A stretch of DNA of 43,557 nt from Bradyrhizobium uaiense (GTDB lineage Bacteria > Pseudomonadota > Alphaproteobacteria > Rhizobiales > Xanthobacteraceae): the NCBI RefSeq assembly GCF_010811875.1, contig NZ_VKHP01000051.1:1-43557 (forward strand). Reading direction: 5' to 3'. This document shows positions 17,701 to 25,639 of the stretch, piece by piece. Numbering within the stretch: position 1 is the stretch's first letter; each line of letters begins with the position of its first letter. The translations under genes were made by a program, and so were the position numbers. Under the pieces are notes generated by a model, which was not told the origin of the DNA, made no database searches, and worked only from the letters and a program-made list of their open reading frames with translations.

Positions 17701-17928
17701 ATGCTTGGCCGCCCCGACGACAAGGAAGCCCTCAGACTGACGCTGGCGTTCTATTGCATCATGGAGCCGGACAAGCGCGCAATCATTCTAAGCCTCGCCG
17801 AACAATTTGCTCGCACATCGCAAACCGTCGAGGGCTGCGTGCACTTCCTGTTGCTGGACGACAGCCTGCCTGCAAGTCACGATGCGATGCCGGAATTCCT
17901 GAGCAGAAAGCGTCCGACCGACCAATAG
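17701..17928 (+). CDS. Small protein of unknown function (75 aa)
   Basis: ATG at 17701 has GGAGA seven bases upstream. The product (MLGRPDDKEALRLTLAFYCIMEPDKRAIILSLAEQFARTSQ and onward) is helical with a balanced, soluble composition and looks real. The frame is open back to 17482 and the upstream part also looks protein-like, so this may be the end of a longer ancestral gene cut by the palindromic insertion. No family recognised. Confidence 0.5.
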   Translation: MLGRPDDKEALRLTLAFYCIMEPDKRAIILSLAEQFARTSQTVEGCVHFLLLDDSLPASHDAMPEFLSRKRPTDQ

Positions 17929-17952
17929 CCGTCGCCTCCTGCGGTCACCGCA

Positions 17953-18951
17953 TTATCGTGCGCCCTCGACGAACGTAACCGGCGTCCCTTTCGCAACACC
18001 GGCCGCAACGCGCAGCGCATCCCAGTTCGTGAGCCGGACACAGCCATGGGATGCCGCCTTGGAGACCAGGCCGGGATTGCCGGTGCCGTGAATGCCGTAG
18101 CCTTCCCCCGAGAGGTTGATCCACACCACGCCGACCGGATTGTTAGGGCCGGGCCTGATCGTGAACGGCTTGTTCGATTTGACGCCCTTGAACTTGTATT
18201 TGGGATTGTAGCGATAGGTCGGGTTCTTGTTGACCGCCGTCACCTTCAACGTGCCGGTCGGCGTCGGCTTCTCGGTGCTGCCGACCGTCGCGGGATAGAA
18301 GGCGAGCAGCTTCCCCGCCGCGTCGAATGCGCTGAGCGTCTGTCGCGTCTTGTCGACTTCCAGGCGCGCAATCGCCGGAGGCTTTGCGACGTCGAGCACG
18401 TTCGCAACCGCGATAGTCTCGCCGGCCTTGTCGAACTTCCGTCCGGGATTGAGCGCCTGAAGCAGCGCCTCGCTCATATGGAATTTCTCGGCGATCGCCT
18501 CGCGCGGGCTGGTGTAGTTCAGCGCCGGCAGACTCTTCATGCTCTCCATCTTTGCGGGGACCTTCGCCAGGAACGGGCCTTTCACATCAGCGTCGACGAT
18601 CGTGTAATTGACGATCGCGGCGCCTTCGCTGGCAGAAGTGAGTCTGGTCCAGAGATCCGGCGTCACGGCCTTGTCGAACGACAATCCGTTCGCCGTGGCG
18701 AACGCAGTGAGTGCCTTCTGCGCGTTCTCGCCAAGCTCGCCGTCGATCTCGCCGGGGGAGAAATGCGCGCGATCGAGCAGGATCTCGAGCTTGGCAATGG
18801 AGGCGTTGATCTGTTGCCTGCCCGGCAATTTTGCCGGTGGTGCCGCAGCGTCGTTGATCGCGGCGGCATCGAGGCCGGCTGCGATCGCGGGCGCAGCCGG
18901 GGCAAGCAAAAGGACGAGAGCAAAAGGCGCAACGGAAAAATGTCGGAACAT
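17953..18951 (-). CDS. L,D-transpeptidase (YkuD) with peptidoglycan-binding domain
   Basis: A 332-aa exported enzyme that makes 3-3 peptidoglycan cross-links or attaches proteins to the wall. It has signal peptide MFRHFSVAPFALVLLLAPAAPAIAAG, a PG-binding_1-like domain (about 45-105), a LysM-like segment (about 148-187) and a YkuD domain (about 194-328). The catalytic motif is HGTGNPG...SHGCVRL, with His288, His302 and Cys304. I chose the ATG at 18951 because it starts the signal peptide; an upstream GTG/ATG frame to 19053 adds an unlikely leader. It is a single leftward gene. Confidence 0.9.
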   Translation of the reverse strand: MFRHFSVAPFALVLLLAPAAPAIAAGLDAAAINDAAAPPAKLPGRQQINASIAKLEILLDRAHFSPGEIDGELGENAQKALTAFATANGLSFDKAVTPDLWTRLTSASEGAAIVNYTIVDADVKGPFLAKVPAKMESMKSLPALNYTSPREAIAEKFHMSEALLQALNPGRKFDKAGETIAVANVLDVAKPPAIARLEVDKTRQTLSAFDAAGKLLAFYPATVGSTEKPTPTGTLKVTAVNKNPTYRYNPKYKFKGVKSNKPFTIRPGPNNPVGVVWINLSGEGYGIHGTGNPGLVSKAASHGCVRLTNWDALRVAAGVAKGTPVTFVEGAR

Positions 18952-19127
18952 CGCGTATCCCAACGTGGCTACCTTCCGTAAAGTTACGGGACGCGTCGAA
19001 GTTCCAATGCGCAAAGCTACCGCGGAACGGCAGAGATCGCCGCTTTGGCGCAATCGACCCGCTAAGAGTCGCTATCCGAAATGCAGTTACGCGCAGCTCA
19101 CATCACAATTCAGGTCTCACGAAGTAA

Positions 19128-19235
19128 ATGCGATTCGTCATCGCGGCGCTTGCCGCGTTTCTTGTCTTGATGCTCGACGTCGATCGTTCGCCAAGCTCAC
19201 TCGACGCCTCCGCAACGCGCCTACGGCGCGGATGA
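19128..19235 (+). CDS. Possible 35-aa hydrophobic leader-like peptide
   Basis: Short frame MRFVIAALAAFLVLMLDVDRSPSSL... with one hydrophobic helix. The ribosome-binding site is weak (GAAGTAA). It overlaps the end of a better supported small gene on the other strand. Reported only as a possibility. Confidence 0.25.
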   Translation: MRFVIAALAAFLVLMLDVDRSPSSLDASATRLRRG

Positions 19236-19334
19236 AAGCGCGGCGCTCGGCAGCGGCGCAAACTGCATCTCCGCGATGGCGGAGCCGGCATAGGCGCTGG
19301 CGATCAGGATCATAACGCGAATGGCGACGAACAT
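19221..19334 (-). CDS. Small hydrophobic protein (37 aa)
   Basis: MFVAIRVMILIASAYAGSAIAEMQFAPLPSAALSSAP. The N-terminal half is a signal-like or membrane helix. A strong AGGAGG lies at ideal distance from the ATG at 19334, the main argument that it is translated. Function unknown; it could be a secreted or anchored peptide. Confidence 0.5.
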   Translation of the reverse strand: MFVAIRVMILIASAYAGSAIAEMQFAPLPSAALSSAP

Positions 19335-19555
19335 GGTGCCTCCTGAGCTTCTTGTCTTTGCACCAGGATAGGCGGGACTTCTTTCCCGCCGGTGAGGAAA
19401 GCTGGTTGCCGCAACCTTGAAGGCATTGGTAAGCGAGCTCTTTACGCAGCCCCGTTCATCAGTTGGGAACCGTATCGGCCGATCGACCGGCCCGCTCAAC
19501 GCGCGGTTCACCCTTGCCGGGCATTGTTCGCCTCAATCAAGAAGGCGCAAACACA

Positions 19556-19828
19556 ATGCCGATTTTCAGGACGATCCTTGTTGTCGTATCGATTTTTCTT
19601 GCCGGTTTGTACGTCTACGATGCCTGCCGCCGCAATGCGCTCGCCATGCCGGGTTCGGTAAACGAAATCCTTGCACGACGGTGGCCGGAACCGGATGCGT
19701 TTCATCCGACCATGGCGTCCGCTCCCGTCGCCACTGCGAACGCGACGCCGGCGGCGCGTGTTAGGGAAACGTTTGCGATGTTCATCCCGAGGGACGCACG
19801 GCGCCATCTGATGCAGCGCAGCCTTTGA
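19556..19828 (+). CDS. Small membrane-anchored protein of unknown function (90 aa)
   Basis: N-terminal membrane helix MPIFRTILVVVSIFLAGLYVYDA, then a polar Ala/Pro-rich region and a basic C-terminus (RRHLMQRSL). AGAAGG lies upstream of the ATG at 19556. It converges on the ATP-grasp gene with a 9-bp gap. I recognise no domain. Confidence 0.55.
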   Translation: MPIFRTILVVVSIFLAGLYVYDACRRNALAMPGSVNEILARRWPEPDAFHPTMASAPVATANATPAARVRETFAMFIPRDARRHLMQRSL

Positions 19829-19837
19829 CGGCTTGGT

Positions 19838-20872
19838 TCAACCCAGGGATACGCCGGCCTTGGCGCGGCTGATTCCGAGCGTCAGGATGCGGTTCAACAG
19901 ACCTGGGTAGTCCAGTCCATCATGCCCGGCCGCTGTCGCGAACTCCTGGCTCTTCGCGATCTCGGGATTGGGATTGGCCTCAATGAAAAACGGAACGCCA
20001 TTGGTGGACAGGCGGAAGTCGATACGCGCATATCCATCGAGCCCCAGCGTCCGGTAGATACGTTTCGCCAGTCGTTGAATATGGCCGGATAGTTCCGGCG
20101 TGAGGTCCTCGGCCGGCCCATCGACAATCCCGATGCGCTCCTGATAGCTGGTGTCGTGCTTGGCCTTTTCGGTGGCGATATGCCGCGCACCGGGACCGCC
20201 CATGCTGCCGAATTTCAATTCCCAAACCGGCAAGACGCGTAGCCGGTTATTGCCGAGCACGCCGACATAGAGCTCGCGTCCCTCGATGAACTGCTCGGCG
20301 ATCGCCGCGGTTCCGATCCGCTCATGGATGAAGGCGACACGTTCCACGAGCTTCTCGTCGCTATCGACGATCGACGCCTGCGAGATCCCGAGCGATCCAT
20401 CGCTGCTCAGGCTCTTGACGATCAGCGGCAGTTCAAGACGCGGCGGCCGCTTGACCTTGCGCCGCATCGGGAACACGGCGAAGGCCGGCACCGGGATACG
20501 GCGGTGATGCACCAGTGTCTTGGACAGATCCTTGCCGCGCGCCAGGATCAGGCCGCGCGGGTTGCACCCCGTATACGGGATCTTCATCAGCTCGAGATAG
20601 CTCGCGATGTGCTGGTCGTACACGACGTTGTAATGAAACTCCTCCAGCAGCGTGAACACCACGTGCGGCTTGAAGCCCTCGATCTCGTCGCGCACCGGCT
20701 TGATTTCTTCCTGCACACCGAGCGGACGAACCTCATGGCCGGCCGCGCGCAGCGTGCTCACGACGTCGTATTCGGTTTTCCACTCGTTGATCTCCCGCAC
20801 CGAGTAGCCATCGCTGGAGTCGGGCGGCACACAGTCCGGGTGCATCAGCACCAGAATGCGAAAGTGTTTCAT
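19838..20872 (-). CDS. ATP-grasp ligase related to D-alanine-D-alanine ligase
   Basis: A 344-aa cytoplasmic carboxylate-amine ligase. The N-domain (MKHFRILVLMHPDCVPP...HVVFTLLEEFHYNVVYDQHIASYLELMKIPYTGC) resembles Ddl. ATP-grasp elements are LPLIVKSLSSDGSLGIS (P-loop-like), AEQFIEGRELYVGVLG, and the metal-binding pair DGYARIDFR / FFIEANPNPEI. The peptidoglycan Ddl of this organism is expected elsewhere, near ftsQ/murB, so this is an accessory ligase that probably joins an amino acid or peptide to a carboxylate. The ATG at 20872 overlaps the upstream zincin stop (ATGA); an alternative start at 20884 adds four residues. Confidence 0.85.
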   Translation of the reverse strand: MKHFRILVLMHPDCVPPDSSDGYSVREINEWKTEYDVVSTLRAAGHEVRPLGVQEEIKPVRDEIEGFKPHVVFTLLEEFHYNVVYDQHIASYLELMKIPYTGCNPRGLILARGKDLSKTLVHHRRIPVPAFAVFPMRRKVKRPPRLELPLIVKSLSSDGSLGISQASIVDSDEKLVERVAFIHERIGTAAIAEQFIEGRELYVGVLGNNRLRVLPVWELKFGSMGGPGARHIATEKAKHDTSYQERIGIVDGPAEDLTPELSGHIQRLAKRIYRTLGLDGYARIDFRLSTNGVPFFIEANPNPEIAKSQEFATAAGHDGLDYPGLLNRILTLGISRAKAGVSLG

Positions 20873-21897
20873 AGCGCGATCCATTTGCGGCGCGACGGGC
20901 CGAACAGCGCGTGCATGGTCTTGGCTGTCAGCAGGATGGTGAAGTTGGTCACGAGCTTCTGCTCGGGGCCGACGACACGCAGGTTGAGCTCGCGGCAGCG
21001 CAAGATCATATCATCAAGCACGGCATCGAGCGTCAGCTGGTTCTCGCCCGTCCACCGCGCGACCAGCTGCCTGATCTGGGCACGATGCCGCCGGATGAAG
21101 GACGCCGCCGGCTTGTGCCGATGATGCCGTGGGTCGGCCGAGAACAGCCGGGACAGGTCGCGGTCGTAGGTCTTCGGCGGCGTGAAGGCGTAGAACGCCT
21201 GTTTCTTCTTGTAGTGCTCGCCGAGCGTCTGCTTGAGCGCATGCAGCGGATCGACGCGCTCGCGGGTCGTGAGCAGCGGCCGCTTGCCGGCGATCTCGCC
21301 CATCAGCTCGTCGACATATTCCAGCTTCTTCATCGCCGGCCAGCCGGCATAGCGCGTTCGCCAGTTCGACCGCGGCCGCAGCCACACCGCGAAGGTCTCG
21401 GCAAAATCCTCGTCCGGATGGCTCTGCGCGTACCAGAGCCTGAGATGCTGGACATAATTCCGGCTGGCCGGGTTGGGCCGATAGTAGCGCGGGTAGTGCT
21501 TCGACGATGGGCCGAACAGCTGCTGCCAGCGCCGGCGGCGTTGCAACTGGTAGCCGTGCTGGATGGCGTGGCCCGCCTCATGACGGAGAATGGCCATGCA
21601 CTCCGACCAGGTGCCGCCCTCGACGTCGAGCATCATCTTCTTCTCGAGCTTCATCAGACGCGGATGGGCAAGATAGAAGGGAATGGCGATGCCGGGCACA
21701 TCGGCCGGGCTGAACCATTCGCTCGATATCCATGTGTGCGGTCGCAGCCTTATGCCGCGCTCCTCGAGCTCCTCATAGAGCGTGCGGACACAATCCGCGA
21801 GCCAGGTGTCCTCGACCGCAACCCTCAGACTGCTGAGACGTTGATCGAGCAACTCCTCATCCGACAGCTTCTCCCAGGCAAATTTCCGGCGCGGCAT
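20869..21897 (-). CDS. Zincin-like metallopeptidase
   Basis: A 342-aa protein without a signal peptide. The zinc motif HEAGH is at residues 106-110 (ILRHEAGHAIQHGY), with a likely third ligand Glu163 or Glu167 in PDEDFAETFAVWLRP about 55-60 residues later, a gluzincin-like spacing. The rest is rich in Arg, Lys and aromatic residues. It resembles the putative zinc-binding metallopeptidases often left unnamed in proteobacteria. The ATG at 21897 follows TTTGGAAG. It is coupled by ATGA to the ATP-grasp gene, so the two proteins should be made together and may act on the same peptide. Confidence 0.8.
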   Translation of the reverse strand: MPRRKFAWEKLSDEELLDQRLSSLRVAVEDTWLADCVRTLYEELEERGIRLRPHTWISSEWFSPADVPGIAIPFYLAHPRLMKLEKKMMLDVEGGTWSECMAILRHEAGHAIQHGYQLQRRRRWQQLFGPSSKHYPRYYRPNPASRNYVQHLRLWYAQSHPDEDFAETFAVWLRPRSNWRTRYAGWPAMKKLEYVDELMGEIAGKRPLLTTRERVDPLHALKQTLGEHYKKKQAFYAFTPPKTYDRDLSRLFSADPRHHRHKPAASFIRRHRAQIRQLVARWTGENQLTLDAVLDDMILRCRELNLRVVGPEQKLVTNFTILLTAKTMHALFGPSRRKWIAL

Positions 21898-22146
21898 GGG
21901 CTTCCAAAGTCAAAAACAAATCGGAATCGGGATGGTGTCATAGGTTGCCGCCGGCAACAACCGCCGGGCCCTTTGCGGACAGGGCCTGGTCCGCGCCGGC
22001 GGCGCCGCCCCCCGGCCGCCTCGTGCTTCCTCCAAGAGCCGGCCGGCAGCGCGGAGAGCCGGGTCACGGGTCCAGGTCGCGCCAGCGCCTTCGCGCTTTC
22101 TGCTATGGTCAGCCATTATTGGGGCAAGGCTACCAGAGGGGCGAGA

Positions 22147-22584
22147 ATGGATTACAGACGACGGCTGCTGTTTCACGGCATGGCCCTGTTCCTGATTGGG
22201 CTGCTGACCGGTCTCATCGAGCAGCACTTCACCAACGTGCGGATGGCGCTGGCGGCGCATCTCGAAGGCGTGATGAACGGCACGTTCCTGCTCGCGGTCG
22301 GCGCAATCTGGAGCGAGGTGAGACTGTCGCACCGCGCCAGCGTCGCAGCCTATTGGGCGCTGCTCTGCGGAACGTACGGCAACTGGGCCGTGACGACACT
22401 CGCCGCCGTCCTCGGAACCGGTGCACTCTCGCCGGTCACGGCCGCCGGGCGGAGTGCCGCGCAGTGGCAGGAAACGCTGGTGACCGCCGGGTTCGTCTCG
22501 ATCGGGCTTGCGATCATCGCAGCGTCGATCCTGCTGTTGTGGGGGCTGCGCGGCAAGGCTGTGCCCGTTGCGCCTAAGGCTTGA
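22147..22584 (+). CDS. Hydroxylaminobenzene mutase-like membrane protein
   Basis: A 145-aa protein with four predicted membrane spans. The segment RRLLFHGMALFLIGLLTGLIEQHFTNVRMALAAHLEGVMNGTFLLAVGAIW matches what I know of HabA/HabB-type hydroxylaminobenzene mutases, which convert hydroxylaminobenzene to 2-aminophenol in nitroarene breakdown. Many chromosomal homologues have no proven activity. ATG at 22147 has GAGGGGCGAGA upstream; longer frames are antisense to the metallopeptidase. It overlaps the convergent unknown gene by 11 bp. The 249-bp gap to the left separates it from the divergent zincin gene. Confidence 0.7.
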   Translation: MDYRRRLLFHGMALFLIGLLTGLIEQHFTNVRMALAAHLEGVMNGTFLLAVGAIWSEVRLSHRASVAAYWALLCGTYGNWAVTTLAAVLGTGALSPVTAAGRSAAQWQETLVTAGFVSIGLAIIAASILLLWGLRGKAVPVAPKA

Positions 22585-22951
22585 CCCAGCGCTGTACGGC
22601 CGCCGCGGTGTCGGCCGGATTGGTGTTGAAGCAGATGGCGGCGCCGGGCGCGAGCCGATGCACCAGATTGAGGATCTGCTCGAACAGCAGCAGCCGCTCC
22701 GGCGGCTCGCGCAGCCCGGCGCCGATCACGACGCAATCGTAGCGGCGCGCGTTGAGGGCCGCCGCCGTCACCGCTTCCGCGGTCTCTCCGAGGTCGATCA
22801 GGCAGCTCTCCACGTCATAGCCGAGCGTCCGCAGGCCCTCGATCTGCGCGTCGATGTAGCTGCGCACGAGTTCGGGAGTGAACTGCGGCATGACGGACAG
22901 ATCGACGAAGGTGGGGTCGAGCCCGATCGCCAGCACGGATGGCTTCGTCAT
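22574..22951 (-). CDS. Conserved-looking protein of unknown function (125 aa)
   Basis: An alpha/beta protein: MTKPSVLAIGLDPTFVDLSVMPQFTPELVRSYIDAQIEGLRTLGYDVESCLIDLGETAEAVTAAAL, then RYDCVVIGAGLREPPERLLLFEQILNLVHRLAPGAAICFNTNP. The alternation of strands and helices suggests a flavodoxin or receiver-like fold, but I see no phosphorylation or flavin motif. AGGA lies upstream of the ATG at 22951. It is 69 bp downstream of the sigma factor on the same strand and may belong to its operon. Confidence 0.65.
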   Translation of the reverse strand: MTKPSVLAIGLDPTFVDLSVMPQFTPELVRSYIDAQIEGLRTLGYDVESCLIDLGETAEAVTAAALNARRYDCVVIGAGLREPPERLLLFEQILNLVHRLAPGAAICFNTNPADTAAAVQRWVKP

Positions 22952-23020
22952 TTTGGTGGTTCCTGATCGGTTTGCGATTCCGCAAGCATGCCCGCGATTT
23001 GAGTCGAAATCGCGGAGCCG

Positions 23021-24304
23021 TCAGCGACAGCCGTGGTCCTGCGCCGCGCGGGCAGCTGCGGCGGCGCGGCGCTTCAGGAACTCGCGCTCGCGCACGTTGC
23101 CGGCCAATGCGGCGGCGGCCTCGAACGCGGCGTGCGCCTCGGCGAAGCGGCTGAGCTTGTGCAGCAGATCGCCGCGCACGCTCGGCAGCAGATGATAGGA
23201 CTTCAGCGCCGGTTCATCGGCGAGACCGTCGACGATCACAAGCGCCGCCTGCGGCCCCTCGGCCATACCGATCGCGACCGCACGATTGAGCTCGATCACC
23301 GGCGAGTCCAGCAGCGCGGCGAGATCGCCGTACAGCGCGGCGATGCGGCGCCAGTCGGTCGCATCTGATGTGTCGGCCTCGGCGTGGCAGGCAGCGATCG
23401 CGGCTTGCAGCACATAGAAGCCGCCGGCGCCGCCGAGCTCGCGGGCGCGCGCCAGCGCCAGGCGCCCGCGGCGGATCTGCAGGTGGTCCCACTGCGCGCG
23501 ATTCTGGTCCATCAGCAGGATCGGCTCGCCGGCCGCATCGGTGCGCGCCGCCAGCCGCGAGGCGTTGAACTCCATCAGCGCCAGCAGCCCGTGCGCCTCC
23601 GGCTCCGCCGGTGCGATCGAGGTCAGCACGCGGCCGATGCGCAGCGCCTCGTTGCAGAGCTGCGGGCGCAGCCATTCGTCACCACGGGCCGCGGTATAGC
23701 CCTCGTTGAAAATCAGGTAGACGACCTCGAGCACGGAGGCGAGCCGTTCGGACAGCTCCTCGCCGCGCGGCGTCTCGTAGACGAGACCGGATTCCGACAG
23801 CGTGCGCTTGGCACGCACTATGCGCTGGGCGATGGTTGCCTCGGCTTGCAGGAAGGCGCGCGCGATCTCCTCGGTGGTGAGGCCGCAGATCATCCGAAGC
23901 GCCAACGCCGCACGGGCTTCCCGCGACAACAGCGGATGGCAGGCGGTGAAGATCAGCCGCAGCAATTCGTCACCGATATCGTCGTCGAGCGCGGAATCAA
24001 GATCGGGCATGGTGTCCTGCTCCCGCGCCAGATCGTGCGCCAGCATACCGTGCCGCTCGACGAGCATCCGAGCACGGCGCAGATGATCGAGCGCACGGCG
24101 CTTGGCGACCGCCATCAGCCAGGCGCCGGGCTTTTCCGGCACGCCGCCGGCTGGCCAATGTTCGAGCGCGGCGACCAGCGCTTCCTGGGTCAGATCTTCG
24201 GCCAGCGGCACGTCGCGCAGCATCCGCGACAGGCTGGTGATCAGCCGCGGCTGCTCGATGCGCCACACCGCAAGGATGGTTGCCTGGATGTCGGCGGCCG
24301 TCAT
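23021..24304 (-). CDS. RNA polymerase sigma factor, ECF42 type (with C-terminal TPR-like extension)
   Basis: A 427-aa sigma factor. Sigma2 (about 8-80) reads VWRIEQPRLITSLSRMLRDVPLAEDLTQEALVAALEHWPAGGVPEKPGAWLMAVAKRRALDHLRR. Sigma4 (about 110-175) includes ALALRMICGLTTEEIARAFLQAEATIAQRIVRAKRTL. A 230-residue C-terminal region (LNEGYTAARGDEW-like start, helical repeats) is the hallmark of ECF42, which has no anti-sigma factor and pairs with a DGPF protein, present here 84 bp upstream. I prefer the ATG at 24304; the GTG at 24361 lacks spacing for its ribosome site. Confidence 0.88.
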   Translation of the reverse strand: MTAADIQATILAVWRIEQPRLITSLSRMLRDVPLAEDLTQEALVAALEHWPAGGVPEKPGAWLMAVAKRRALDHLRRARMLVERHGMLAHDLAREQDTMPDLDSALDDDIGDELLRLIFTACHPLLSREARAALALRMICGLTTEEIARAFLQAEATIAQRIVRAKRTLSESGLVYETPRGEELSERLASVLEVVYLIFNEGYTAARGDEWLRPQLCNEALRIGRVLTSIAPAEPEAHGLLALMEFNASRLAARTDAAGEPILLMDQNRAQWDHLQIRRGRLALARARELGGAGGFYVLQAAIAACHAEADTSDATDWRRIAALYGDLAALLDSPVIELNRAVAIGMAEGPQAALVIVDGLADEPALKSYHLLPSVRGDLLHKLSRFAEAHAAFEAAAALAGNVREREFLKRRAAAAARAAQDHGCR

Positions 24305-24388
24305 CGCCGCCGACCTGATATCTCTTCTCGTCGCGTTTTCTTCACGCGAAGCGGTGTCCACCTCGCTTGAAGCGCTCCGGTCCGCGCA

Positions 24389-24784
24389 TCAGGCTAGGGC
24401 GGATACATCGACCTGGCACGCGCCGTCGACGCCCGGGGTGGCGAAGGGACGCACCTCGCAGGTGCCGTCCCAGCCCGGCATATGCTCCTTGTGCAGCTGC
24501 ATGAACTCGACGGCGGCCGCGACGGCCTCCTCCTTGCTGCGCAGCTCGAAGATCGCGTAGCCGCCGATCATCTCCTTGGTCTCGACGAACGGTCCGTCGA
24601 TGACATTGAGCTTGCCGTCGGTGATGCGCACCTGGGCGCCCATCGCGACCGGCAGCAGACCGCCGGTGTCGATCATGCGGCCCGCCTTGATTTCCCGCTC
24701 GGCGAGCTTGCCCATCGCCTCCATCAGGGCCGGCGTCGGCGGGCGCGGGGGCTGGGAGGAGGTGACGATATACATGAACCGCAT
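24389..24784 (-). CDS. YCII-related DGPF-domain protein, ECF42 partner
   Basis: A 131-aa ferredoxin-like-fold protein of the YCII family. The diagnostic DGPF is in LNVIDGPFVETKEMIGGYAIFEL (DGPF near residues 63-66), with EEAVAAAVEFMQLH after it. Such proteins are nearly always encoded next to ECF42 sigma factors and are their regulon members; the biochemical role is unknown. ATG at 24784 has ACAGGAG upstream. It is the first gene of the leftward DGPF-sigma operon behind the promoter at 24849-24875. Confidence 0.87.
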   Translation of the reverse strand: MRFMYIVTSSQPPRPPTPALMEAMGKLAEREIKAGRMIDTGGLLPVAMGAQVRITDGKLNVIDGPFVETKEMIGGYAIFELRSKEEAVAAAVEFMQLHKEHMPGWDGTCEVRPFATPGVDGACQVDVSALA

Positions 24785-24848
24785 CGGAAAACTCCTGTTG
24801 GGCGAGAAGCGGCGATGATCGCCGCAAAATCGGCTCGCTATGGGGGAC

Positions 24849-24875
24849 GACGATCCGGCGGCGGCCGGATCGACA
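24849..24875 (-). promoter_or_regulatory. ECF42-type promoter upstream of DGPF gene
   Basis: On the minus strand TGTCGA (24875-24870), a 17-bp spacer, then CGTC (24852-24849). This fits the ECF42 target motif as I recall it (TGTCGA at -35 and CGA/TC at -10), and the DGPF start codon lies about 65 bp downstream. It suggests autoregulation. The spacer coincides with a 9-bp-arm inverted repeat (24851-24872). Confidence 0.6.
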
Positions 24876-24943
24876 TGAGGTCGGGAATTATTTTGGAGAG
24901 ATTCGGCCGGAAATTCGTCCTGTTCCGGCCAGGACGGCGCGAA

Positions 24944-25639
24944 TTACTGCTCCCGCAGCATGATCAGAGGGTCGGCGCTGTCGGGGACGCGGCGCCACTG
25001 GGCGTTGTCGTCGGCCTCGAACTGCCAGGCCTCGCCCTTGGCCGACATCAGGATCATCTGGCCATGGTCGAGCCGCCACAGCGTGGGATTGAAGGCTGCG
25101 ACCACCGGATCGCATTTGCCCTTCAGGAACACCTGGAAATTGTCGTTGCCGGCATCGGTATTGGTCAGCACCAGGGCGCAGATCGCCTGGCCGTTGCCGC
25201 GGACCATCGACCAGTCGCCGATCATCTGGTCCATCGACTTGGCGAGCGAGCGGGCGGCGGCGAGGTTTTGCAGGATGTAGACGCCCTCGTTGGTGCGCAT
25301 CCCTTCGAAGATGCCGGCCTCGACTTCGGTGAAATCGATCACGCCCTCGCCGGCCGCGTTGTGCAGCCGCACGATGTCGCCGAGGCCCTTGATGCTCCAG
25401 CCCGTGATGTCCTTGGTGAAGGGCAGCGCGGCGGCGCAGGCCGGCTCGAGCTCGAGCTTGAAGCCCTGCGGCGTCGCATCGCTCTTCAGCGTCACGACGC
25501 AGGTCTTGCTGCGCTCGGTCGTGGCGAGCTCCCACTGCCCGATCATGTGCTTCTTCAACGTCGAGGCGTCCTGCGCGGCTGCCGGACCGCACGCGGCCAG
25601 CAGCACAAGCAGCACGACGTTGAAGCGGGACAATATCAT
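24944..25639 (-). CDS. Lipoprotein with two tandem Inh/AprI-type protease-inhibitor-like domains
   Basis: A 231-aa envelope protein. Lipoprotein signal MILSRFNVVLLVLLAACG has the lipobox LAAC, so Cys17 should be lipidated. Two similar domains follow: one opens MIGQWELATTERSKTCVVTL, the other MIGDWSMVRGNGQAICALVL. Both then run into a second Cys and a Trp-containing strand, as in the Inh/Omp19 barrel inhibitors. Single-domain relatives inhibit secreted metalloproteases or host proteases. It overlaps the 2-hydroxyacid dehydrogenase stop (TGATG), an odd partner. Confidence 0.75.
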   Translation of the reverse strand: MILSRFNVVLLVLLAACGPAAAQDASTLKKHMIGQWELATTERSKTCVVTLKSDATPQGFKLELEPACAAALPFTKDITGWSIKGLGDIVRLHNAAGEGVIDFTEVEAGIFEGMRTNEGVYILQNLAAARSLAKSMDQMIGDWSMVRGNGQAICALVLTNTDAGNDNFQVFLKGKCDPVVAAFNPTLWRLDHGQMILMSAKGEAWQFEADDNAQWRRVPDSADPLIMLREQ

